Source: Verrucomicrobiales bacterium (GTDB taxonomy: Bacteria; Verrucomicrobiota; Verrucomicrobiia; Verrucomicrobiales; V1-33). From it: DNA of 64,000 nt. The DNA is taken from assembly GCA_028293125.1 (NCBI GenBank), contig JAQGPJ010000071.1:62001-126000 (forward strand). Direction: 5' to 3'. The notes below the pieces were generated by a model. That model saw nothing but the letters and a program-made list of their open reading frames with translations, had not been told where the DNA came from and searched no databases. A program made the translations under genes and the position numbers. Within the stretch, counting starts at the first letter, position 1; every line of letters starts with the position of its first letter. This document shows, in pieces, positions 53,700 to 61,124 of this stretch.

Positions 53700-55310
53700 A
53701 TGAAGGCTGTATCCATACGTCAATTTCAGCAGGCCGCCCTTTCGGCTCTCGTCTTTTTCCCGCCTCCGCCGGAGCGGAGATTCTGGTCAATCTGAATGTC
53801 TCGGCCCTGCCGGCGGGACCGGTCACTTCCTAGGCCAACACCGCCACCCGTGGGGAGGCGGTTTCACCGCTTCCGGGACCCGCAGGCGGCGGTCGTGCAG
53901 TCCGTGAAAGCCATCACCTTCGCCGGCAGCGGGGATTTTTTCGCGGGGCCCGAGGCACCGGACAGTGTCTCCGGGATCAATCCCAACCGGTCAGCGGAGG
54001 CGTGGGTCTTCAATCCCACCGTCGAAGATGAGGAGACCATCATCGGTTGGCGCCACCGGGAGGGGCGCACGGGACCAACATGTTCTTCAACTACGGCACC
54101 AATGGCTCCTACGAAGCGGCAGGGCAATGGGATGCCGGACCGGATATCGGCTGGATCAACGGCGGTGGCGCACCGGCGGCCGGTTCGTGGCATTATCTGG
54201 TCTACACCTATGACGGCAACGGCGCTGCGGATCAAGGAACAGTCCAAGTGTATGCCGGCGGAGTGCTGATGAATTTCCAGCTGGTGGGAAACTTGGAAAC
54301 GCACATCAGGGATTCCCCTTTGTCGTGGGCGGCCAGAATGACGACAGCGGCCTGCGCATCCCGGTGGAGGGCGACTATCTCTTCGGATACCGTGGGGACG
54401 ACGGCAGCTTTCTGACCATCGACGGGCGCCGGCTTTCTCCGCGCTGGTGCAGAACACCAGCGGCTTCTCGGTGATCGCCAGGGGACAGGCTCTGGCGCTG
54501 GCGAATTCCGGCTCCCTGCGGGCGGCGGCCAATGCCGCGACCTTCACCGCCGGTGCCGGTGTCGACGGAGCCTTGGCCGGCAGCACTGACAAGGCGTTGA
54601 AAAACGTCGCCGGTCAGACGGTGGAGGCTCCATGGAGTGCCGGTCTGAATCCATAGAACGCCTTCACGGTGGAGGCCTGGCTGAAGCCTGCGGTGGAGAA
54701 TGCCGCCGGAACCCTGACCTGCGCCCTGTCCAGTGGACGGTTTGGCGATCCCCGCACCGGCTGGCTCATCTACCAGTCGGACACGGGCTGGAACTTCCGT
54801 ACCTATTATAACAGCGGTCTGGCCACCGCCGTGAATATCGCCGTGGAGGCCCCGCCGGTCGCCGGCACCTGGTGGTATCACGTGGTCGCCACTTGGAATG
54901 GCACAGTGGGGAAAATTTATGTGGATGGCGCGGCTTCCGAGGAGGGGCTGCCTTCCGACCCTGAAAATCCCTATGTACCCCCTGCCAGCGGATCCTTCCG
55001 CTTTGGCGCGCGGGCGGATAACGCCTTTCTCTGAAGCGGGGACATTGATGAGGTGGCGGTGTATCCCGCTGCGCTGGATGCGGCCACGGTCCAAGCCCAC
55101 CTCAGCAACGGAAAGGATGCCGGACGCGCGGTGCCTTATGAGACACTGGTGCAGGCCGGCAGTCCTCCGGCCTACTGGCGCATGAATGAGACGGACAATG
55201 TGGTGCGCAACTTCATCGCCACGGATGCCGCCACCGGCGACAGCGCCACGATCGGACGCATTCATATTGCTGCATGCTTGAAAAGGGCCGGGGATGAACG
55301 TCAGCCCTGA
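53700..55310 (+). pseudogene. LamG-domain secreted protein, heavily decayed
   Basis: An original gene starting at ATG 53700 with a signal peptide (MKAVSIRQFQQAALSALVFF, cleavage after A-S-A-G-A once the phase is corrected). Homology jumps through phases near 53760, 53850, 54055, 54305 and 54435, and the frame is interrupted by TAG 53831, TAG 54654 and TGA 55032. Reassembled parts read ILVNLNVSALPAGPVTS, KAITFAGSGDFFAGPEAPDS, VSGINPNRSAEAWVFNPTVE, GTNMFFNYGTNGSYEAAGQW, SWHYLVYTYDGNGAA, GFPFVVGGQNDDSGLRIPVE, and a second LamG unit AFTVEAWLKPAVENAAGTLT with DEVAVYPAALDAATVQAHLS. It would have been a carbohydrate- or surface-binding exported protein. Confidence 0.85.
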
Positions 55311-56101
55311 AGCAGCGACTGCGCGCCGTCCACATAGATCTCGGTCCCACTGACGTGGCGGGAGGCCTCCGAGGCCAGGAAAAGCGCCACCTTGGCCACG
55401 TCCTCCGCCTTGCCGGGGCGTCCCCGGGTCAGGGGAACATCGCCTTGGGGAAACTTGACGGGAAGGTGCAGGATTTCGATATCCCGCCGCTCGGTGGAGT
55501 CGTCGATATGGGTCTCAATGGCTCCGGGGCAGATGGCGTTGACCCGGATGCGGTGGCGCGCCAGTTCCAGCGCCGTCATTTTGGCGAACGCCACCTGCGC
55601 GGCTTTGGAGGTGGCATAAGCAGACGCGCCGGAGTTGCTGAACATGCGGTTGCCATTCACGGATGAGACAATAATCACACTGGAGTCACCGGCTTTTTTG
55701 AGAAGGGAAAGCGCCAGCTTCACCGTCAGAAAGGTGCCGCGCAGATTGATGGCCAGCGTCGTGTCCCATTCCTGGATTTCCATCTCCTCCAGCGGAGCCC
55801 ACACTCCGTTGATGCCGGCGTTGGCAATGACCACATCCAGACGGTCCCATCTCTCTTCCGTGGTGCGAAAAGCGGTTTGCATTTGCTCAGCACTGGAGAC
55901 GTCGGCGGTCAGCATAAAATGCCCGGATTCATTTCCGCCTATTTCCAGGAGTGCACTCTCCAACTCCTCCGGAGTGCGGCCCAGCAGGGCCAATTTCGCT
56001 CCTGCCTGGGCCAAGGCGATGGCGCACGCCAAGCCGATGCCGGAGCCGGCTCCGGTGACGAGGGCGTTTTTTCCCGCCATGGAATAATCAGATGTGCTCA
56101 T
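55301..56101 (-). CDS. SDR-family oxidoreductase
   Basis: A 266-residue classical short-chain dehydrogenase/reductase. The nucleotide-binding T-G-x-x-x-G-I-G is in NALVTGAGSGIGLACAIALA (residues ~13-32), followed by NAG (VVIANAGINGVW), the catalytic serine region (SVIIVSSVNGNRM) and the Y-x-x-x-K motif (ASAYATSKAAQVAF). The C-terminal VDGAQSLLQG is typical of the glucose/3-oxoacyl-ACP reductase-like subfamily. Substrate cannot be predicted. The end overlaps the LamG pseudogene end by ten bases, convergently. No operon partner is evident. Confidence 0.93.
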   Translation of the reverse strand: MSTSDYSMAGKNALVTGAGSGIGLACAIALAQAGAKLALLGRTPEELESALLEIGGNESGHFMLTADVSSAEQMQTAFRTTEERWDRLDVVIANAGINGVWAPLEEMEIQEWDTTLAINLRGTFLTVKLALSLLKKAGDSSVIIVSSVNGNRMFSNSGASAYATSKAAQVAFAKMTALELARHRIRVNAICPGAIETHIDDSTERRDIEILHLPVKFPQGDVPLTRGRPGKAEDVAKVALFLASEASRHVSGTEIYVDGAQSLLQG

Positions 56102-56498
56102 TGAATCATCAGTTCGTGAAAATTTAAAACCTGCCAGCTTCGCTCAACTCTCCCAGCTGCCCCGCCATTTGGCGGTGGCCTGCCGAAGCCACCCATCCTG
56201 CGGCAGCCTGCGCACAGCCCGCGGTGGAACACTCCAAAGCGGCACTGCCGAAATCACCAATTCCGAGCCGGCGGTTTCCCCGCCGCCTCATTGAAAGGCA
56301 CCCCGGTTGGCCGGCGGTTTTTGAAGCTTGGGCCGGAGAAAAGTTTTGATAGAAACAAGTCCGCCGGAGGCGCAATGCGTCTCCGGCGGCTCATCGGGGT
56401 TTAAATTCAATACTGCGGCGGGAAGCTTCAAAACATGCCCCGTGCAGTGGTTGATCTTCAATCGGGTTTGAATGGTGCGCGATCCAGCGCGGAGAAAA
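56102..56498. other. Intergenic region with terminator
   Basis: Only the minus-strand terminator at 56361-56389 is supported. The remaining bases must also contain the promoter of the SDR gene (minus strand), near 56110-56200. Confidence 0.4.
56361..56389 (-). terminator. Terminator of the envelope-stress operon
   Basis: A 9-bp stem ccgccggag / ctccggcgg with an 11-base loop; on the minus strand it is followed by a T-rich tract (acttgtttctatcaaaactt). It is 110 bases past the end of the DUF3618 gene. Confidence 0.6.
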
Positions 56499-57563
56499 TC
56501 AGGCGGTCAAGTGCGGTGTTTTGACGGCTTCCCCTGCCTGTTCCGCCGCCTTTCGGATCACCTCACCGGTTTTGCCGGCCAGTTCCGTCAGCTTTTCACC
56601 AGCGGCCTCGGCTGTGATGCCATGGGCGCTGGCCTCATCCACCAGTTTATCGCCCAGCTCTCCGGCGGCGGCTTTGCCTTTTTCCAGCAGCTCCTCACCT
56701 TTCTCCTTTACAGTTTCCATCAGAGCGTCGGATTTTTCACCCATCAGCTCATCTTCTTTCCGGGTGGTCGGCAGAAGGACACCCACCAAGGCTCCCAGAG
56801 CCGCAAAAGCGACCCCCACCGCCAGTGGATACTCCTCCACCGCCTCCTTGGCCCGTTCCATGGTCCGGTCATACTGGTGCTCCAGACTATGGCCGGTCCT
56901 GCTCAGTGCGTTGTGGCTCCGCTCATAGAGATGGTGGGCCTTGTCATGACCCTGGTCATAAAGATCATGCGCCGCCTCACGGCCCCGATCATACAGATTG
57001 TGGGCCATTTTTCCGGTTTCGCTGGCACCATCCGCAAAGGCTGATGCTTTGTTTTTCACCTTGTCCACAGTTTCCATAACCGCCTCTTTGGCATCGTGAG
57101 CCTTTTCTTTGATTTTGTCCATAATTCCTGGTTCATCTTCAGTTTCTGTGTCATTGGTGCCTGCTCCGGAAGGGAGGGAGGAAGGGTAACCGTAGGCACC
57201 GCGGTCTGTCAGGCTTTTGCCTGTGTTTTTAGGGCTGGCCACCCGGGGCTTTGACTCCGCCTCATCATCCTTCAGCATCAGCCAGAGAGCGCCGGCACCG
57301 ATGAGAAGGGACGGGACAGGATTGTCTCGCACATGCGCGGTGAGGGCACGATAGGTTTTTTTCACACCATTGCCCTCCGGCAGGCTGGAGCTGTTTTTAT
57401 CCCACCAGTCCATGGCGGAATTGACCAGCGAGCGAGGCGACAGCCGGTTGCCCAGCTCCTCCAGCGTGGAGTCCATGCGGTCACGGGTATTGCGGATGCC
57501 GGCCTCGATTTCCGCGCTGCTGCGCGTTCCATCTGTTTCAGGGTAAGTTTGAGTGGTGCTCAT
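56499..57563 (-). CDS. DUF3618 protein with LEA-like 11-residue repeats
   Basis: A 354-residue protein, last gene of a three-gene operon. The N-terminus has the DUF3618 signature, a helix with E-x-x-x-R-x-R-x-x-M-x-x-T-L-x-x-L-x-x-R-L (AEIEAGIRNTRDRMDSTLEE LGNRL, split here), then a basic region and a short hydrophobic helix. The middle has charged coiled-coil helices and three tandem 11-residue units: AHNLYDRGREA, AHDLYDQGHDK, AHHLYERSHNA. A second hydrophobic helix (LAVGVAFAALGALVGVLLPT) and Lys/Glu-rich helices follow. Such proteins occur with holin-like DUF1469 proteins in envelope-stress operons. ATG 57563 overlaps the upstream stop (ATGA). Confidence 0.85.
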   Translation of the reverse strand: MSTTQTYPETDGTRSSAEIEAGIRNTRDRMDSTLEELGNRLSPRSLVNSAMDWWDKNSSSLPEGNGVKKTYRALTAHVRDNPVPSLLIGAGALWLMLKDDEAESKPRVASPKNTGKSLTDRGAYGYPSSLPSGAGTNDTETEDEPGIMDKIKEKAHDAKEAVMETVDKVKNKASAFADGASETGKMAHNLYDRGREAAHDLYDQGHDKAHHLYERSHNALSRTGHSLEHQYDRTMERAKEAVEEYPLAVGVAFAALGALVGVLLPTTRKEDELMGEKSDALMETVKEKGEELLEKGKAAAGELGDKLVDEASAHGITAEAAGEKLTELAGKTGEVIRKAAEQAGEAVKTPHLTA

Positions 57564-57973
57564 GATATTTTGTTTTGAATCCATTGCTTGTCATCCTTCA
57601 GAGTGCCGATGGTGCGGTCCGGAGTCAGGTTGTCCTTCTTGAAGGAATTCAGGGCACTGAGGATAATGGCGACGCTGATGCCGCCGGTGATGAGAGCCAC
57701 CACCAGAAAGCCCAGGAAGGCTGCCGTGCCGGTGCTCATGCCCCAGGAATCAAACAGGCTTCCCAGAGCGAAGCCCAACCCCATCAGCAAGGGGATCAGA
57801 GCCGTATAGCCCAGCAGCGCACCGACGGCCAGCAGCACCGCGTTGCGTGAGAATTTTGACACTTTCTCGGCTACTTCTGTTTTGGCCAGGGCGATTTCCT
57901 CCCGCACCAGTGCGGTGGTGTCATCGCGCAGTTGCTTCAGAAGGCCGGCCACGCTGTTTTCGTCGGTGCTCAT
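57560..57973 (-). CDS. Holin-like DUF1469 (YqjE-type) membrane protein
   Basis: A 137-residue protein with an amphipathic N-terminal helix (LLKQLRDDTTALVREEIALA followed by KTEVAEKVSKF) and two membrane helices ([40 protein letters not shown]). This is the layout of the phage-holin-like DUF1469 family, which has no proven lytic role. Its stop codon overlaps the start of the DUF3618 gene. ATG 57973 is chosen; the frame extends 13 codons upstream into the preceding gene's end. Confidence 0.88.
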   Translation of the reverse strand: MSTDENSVAGLLKQLRDDTTALVREEIALAKTEVAEKVSKFSRNAVLLAVGALLGYTALIPLLMGLGFALGSLFDSWGMSTGTAAFLGFLVVALITGGISVAIILSALNSFKKDNLTPDRTIGTLKDDKQWIQNKIS

Positions 57974-58008
57974 AAGTTTTAAATATGGAGAGTTGGGGGC
58001 GGTCCGGT

Positions 58009-58875
58009 TCAAAGGGTTTGCCCATGATCACTCCACGATTGGGCGGGATGAGTGTAGGTGCTCGCACCCGCGCCCACTGGCGTGCCGGTTCCCGCGCCCA
58101 CATTCCGGACCGCACGGCTTCCCGAAGCTTTGATAAACCGGGCACCGATGAGGCCGGCGATAAAGAGCCCGCCGAAAAACAGTTCCGGTCTGCGGCGCGC
58201 CAGACCGTTCAGACCCTGCATGATCTGCCGGGGATCGGATTCCTGCAGATACTGCGACAGGCGGTTGAGCTGCTGGGCTGCAGCCTGAGCGGGTCCGGCC
58301 AGAAGATTCGCCTCGCCGCTTTCACTCAGCTTGTTGGATACTGTGCCCACAGCGTCGGCATACTCTTTAGCTTTCTGAGAAAGGGTATTCTTTCCGCTGG
58401 CAGCGTAGCGCATGCCGGCCTCACGCAGGTTTCCCACGGCCGCTTTGGCCTCCTCCTTGATTTTGTTTCCGGTTTCCGATGCTTCGGAGACCACCGCTGA
58501 TTTCAGTTTTTCGCCTTCCGTTTTAAGCTTGTCCAAGGCGGCCGGGTGATCACTGCCTTGAGGATTGGACCCGGAATGGCCCACTGATCCATATTGGTAC
58601 CCTTCGTTTCCGGATGGAGAAGAAGGAGTAGTTCCATAGCCGACCGGCTCCACGCCATTTGTCCAGCCGGCATTCTGTGGCAGAGCAGAGCCAAGTTGGT
58701 CCCCTTCGGTTTTGAGCGGAGAGGGGAAACTCGTCTGGCCGCCGGCGGTGCGGTTCCCATTGGTGCCGTCCGGCTGGTAGGGAAGGTCCGATCCTAGTTC
58801 GTCCCCTTCAGTTTTAAGTGGAGCCTGGGGGGTGGCTTGAATGCTGCCTGGAGTGAATGGAGGTGGTTCGTTCAT
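58009..58875 (-). CDS. Repeat-containing membrane protein, first gene of envelope operon
   Basis: A 288-residue protein. The N-terminal ~110 residues are Pro/Gly/Thr/Ser-rich and contain two copies of a unit APLKTEGDELGSDLP / SPLKTEGDQLGSALP, each followed by a W/T-N-G element; a third K-T-E-G appears in LDKLKTEGEKLKSAVVSEAS. The middle is a long charged helix (KIKEEAKAAVGNLREAGMRY), and a hydrophobic helix (ELFFGGLFIAGLIGARFIK) lies near residues 230-248. The set (this protein, DUF1469, DUF3618) resembles the rhizobial 'nutrient deprivation-induced protein' cluster. The leader contains the AT-rich tract tttaaaattttatag. Confidence 0.8.
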   Translation of the reverse strand: MNEPPPFTPGSIQATPQAPLKTEGDELGSDLPYQPDGTNGNRTAGGQTSFPSPLKTEGDQLGSALPQNAGWTNGVEPVGYGTTPSSPSGNEGYQYGSVGHSGSNPQGSDHPAALDKLKTEGEKLKSAVVSEASETGNKIKEEAKAAVGNLREAGMRYAASGKNTLSQKAKEYADAVGTVSNKLSESGEANLLAGPAQAAAQQLNRLSQYLQESDPRQIMQGLNGLARRRPELFFGGLFIAGLIGARFIKASGSRAVRNVGAGTGTPVGAGASTYTHPAQSWSDHGQTL

Positions 58876-59273
58876 ATTTTTCAGAGTTTAAAATTTTATA
58901 GGGGCGGATGTCTGCCGGAGGTGAACCGGAGAAGTGGATGAAGGCCTTTGCAACATGCGGACCAGCGGGTTTTAAGGGAGACTATCGCTGCGTGTCGTGC
59001 ATATTGCCGCATTATGGTTAGTTCCTGTGGCAAACCGCATGACTGCCGCTGATCCTCCGGCATGCAGCGCGGCCAATGTGGATTTTGCATTCACGGAATG
59101 GCTGGAAAAAAAGCTTTCCAATCCATTGCCGGAGACATGGCTGAGCTCTGTTTTCAGTCTGTAATGAAAAAAATTCTCTTAATAACTCAAAATGGAACAA
59201 GTGCGCCTTACCGCGTGAACCCAGCCCGCCAAAGCGGTAAGATGGTATGGCTTATGCAAAAGAGGAGGGCCTC
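58876..59273. other. Intergenic region with probable divergent promoters
   Basis: No supported gene. The left part holds the AT-rich leader of the envelope operon (minus strand); the right part precedes the small lipoprotein gene, with agaggaggg as its ribosome-binding site at 59260-59269. Confidence 0.4.
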
Positions 59274-59429
59274 ATGAAAAAAACCATCCATCTTCTTTCC
59301 ACGCTGGGCTTGACCGGCATGATCCTAGGCTTGGCATCCTGCCAAAGCGCTCCCAAAACCGCGCCGCCGCAGGCTGCCGCCGAAATGCAGGATCATGGCA
59401 AGCCCAAGGGCAAGCCCGGCACTCCCTGA
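59274..59429 (+). CDS. Small lipoprotein
   Basis: A 51-residue lipoprotein precursor: MKKTIHLLSTLGLTGMILGL followed by ASC at the lipobox (G-L-A-S-C), so the mature protein would begin at Cys23. The short mature part is Ala/Pro/Lys-rich (QSAPKTAPPQAAAEMQDHG). A strong Shine-Dalgarno-like agaggaggg lies five to six bases before ATG 59274, deciding the start. The size is similar to entericidin-type proteins, but there is no sequence match. Probably an envelope stress or structural lipoprotein. Confidence 0.7.
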   Translation: MKKTIHLLSTLGLTGMILGLASCQSAPKTAPPQAAAEMQDHGKPKGKPGTP

Positions 59430-59739
59430 TGGGACAGGTGTCCGGATTTGAATCCGGCGACACTGGTTCCACAGGCGGACGTGTCATTCGGCGTTTGCCT
59501 CCTGCCGCTTTTCAGGATCAAGCTGCCGCCACCTGTTCCCAAGCTGATGGAGAGATTGGCGAGGCGGCGATTCTGTGTTGCAGACAATTGCACTTCCCGC
59601 TGTGACAAATCACAGCGGCTTGCCGCGTTTTTCCGCCAAAAGTCCGCGTCCACAGGTAACCCGGCTCGGCATGAACCATGCAGAGAGCCCGGTGTCATTC
59701 TAGACAGTTCCGTCTTCGTGAAAACTCCTCATTGTATTT
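59430..59739. other. Leader region with hairpins before the esterase gene
   Basis: A perfect inverted repeat ccgctgtga - caaa - tcacagcgg (59597-59618) overlaps a second small hairpin gcgg - cttg - ccgc (59615-59626) followed by gttttt. The two are mutually exclusive, an arrangement found in attenuators. No open frame of interest. Confidence 0.4.
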
Positions 59740-60843
59740 ATGAAATCACCCCAGCAAACCGCCGTTCTCAGCTTTTTACCCTTGGTCTTTTTGGCCACTG
59801 CTCCAGCCGGAGCCCAAGTTGAGGTAAAAAAGGATCCTTCAATCGACGAAGCGGTGCAGATCCCGGTGCTGCCGCCCAAAGCGGACCCGCAGATGCAGGC
59901 TGTGCTTGACAAACTGGCCAGTCTGGGCGGTGAGCCCATTGAGACCCTGAGCCCGAAGGAGGCCAGAAAACAGCCCACTCCGGCGGATGCGGTCATGCTG
60001 CTGCTGAAGGACCAAGGCAAATGGAAAAAGGAGGACGTCGCCAAGGTGGACAACATCTCCATCGAGCTGAAGGGCAGGGACGTAAAGGGCCGCGTCTATG
60101 TTCCTGAAGGGGAGGGACCGTTTCCCGTCATCTTTTATATCCATGGCGGTGGGTGGGTCATCGCGGACCTCGACACTTATGACGCCACACCGCGGGCCCT
60201 TGCCAACAGCGTGGGCGCAGTGGTAGTCTCCACCCATTACCGGCAGGCCCCGGAGCACAAATTCCCGGCGGCCCACAACGACGTTTTCGGAGCTTATCAA
60301 TGGACCCTCAAAAACGCCCATAAATGGAATGCCAATCCCAAAAGGATCGCCGTGGCGGGTGAGAGCGCCGGGGGCAACATGGCTGCCAGCATCTGCCGTC
60401 TGGCGGCGGACGAAGGCATTCAGCTCCCCCTGCATCAGGTGCTGATCTACCCGGTGGCGGATTCTAAAATGGACACCCCCTCCTATATTGAAAACGCCAT
60501 TGCCAAGCCGCTCAGCGCTCCCATGATGAAGTGGTTCGCCGATCATACCTTTGAATCCAAGGAGGATGCGGAGGATCCGAAATTTGCCCTCCTGAAAAAA
60601 ACGGATCTCAAGGGCCTGCCGCCCGTCACCATTGTCACCGCACAGATCGACCCCCTCCGCTCCGAGGGCGAGGCTCTGGCGGAGAAGTTCAAGCAGGCCG
60701 GCGTGCCGGTCTCCTACCAGAATTATGACGGCGTGACCCACGAGTTTTTCGGCATGGCCGGCGCGGTGGACAAGGCGAAGGAGGCCCAAGCCTTTGTGAC
60801 CGCGAATCTCAAGGCGGCTTTCGCGGACAAGCCCGCCGAATAA
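59740..60843 (+). CDS. HSL-family esterase/lipase, exported
   Basis: A 367-residue alpha/beta hydrolase of the hormone-sensitive-lipase (family IV) type with a signal peptide (LSFLPLVFLATAPAGAQ). The oxyanion motif H-G-G-G is at ~135-138 (FYIHGGGWVI), the nucleophile Ser209 in AVAGESAGGNMAA, the acid Asp304 in TAQIDPLRSEG and the histidine His334 in GVTHEFFGMA. It would hydrolyse short acyl esters, possibly acetylated sugars or aryl esters, outside the cytoplasm. A helical region (~30-105) precedes the catalytic domain, as usual for the family cap. It probably forms a single-gene unit followed by a hairpin. Confidence 0.92.
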   Translation: MKSPQQTAVLSFLPLVFLATAPAGAQVEVKKDPSIDEAVQIPVLPPKADPQMQAVLDKLASLGGEPIETLSPKEARKQPTPADAVMLLLKDQGKWKKEDVAKVDNISIELKGRDVKGRVYVPEGEGPFPVIFYIHGGGWVIADLDTYDATPRALANSVGAVVVSTHYRQAPEHKFPAAHNDVFGAYQWTLKNAHKWNANPKRIAVAGESAGGNMAASICRLAADEGIQLPLHQVLIYPVADSKMDTPSYIENAIAKPLSAPMMKWFADHTFESKEDAEDPKFALLKKTDLKGLPPVTIVTAQIDPLRSEGEALAEKFKQAGVPVSYQNYDGVTHEFFGMAGAVDKAKEAQAFVTANLKAAFADKPAE

Positions 60844-60882
60844 CGGTAGACCCGGTCAAACCCCGAAGCTTGAGACCTTATC

Positions 60883-60918
60883 AGGCCGGGTAAAGGGCAT
60901 AGGCTCCTTGCCCGGCCT
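60883..60918 (+). terminator. Probable terminator of the esterase gene
   Basis: aggccgggtaaagg pairs with ccttgcccggcct apart from one mismatch and one bulge, forming a stem of about 12 bp. Only a weak T-tract (gcctgtttct) follows. Confidence 0.55.
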
Positions 60919-61124
60919 GCCTGTTTCTATCGGGTCATTGCAGGTGGAAAAGTCTGTAAATTTTGCATGCATCGGATTTCCGGATCATAAAAACACCGGA
61001 TGGGCGCATTAAATGATCTTAAAGAATGCTGAGGAGAACGTATGAGGTGGCGACAGTCCGGCATGCGGTCCACTGATGGAGGCCACCGCGTGCCGGCACA
61101 GCCTTTTTCTCCTTGGATTTTACT

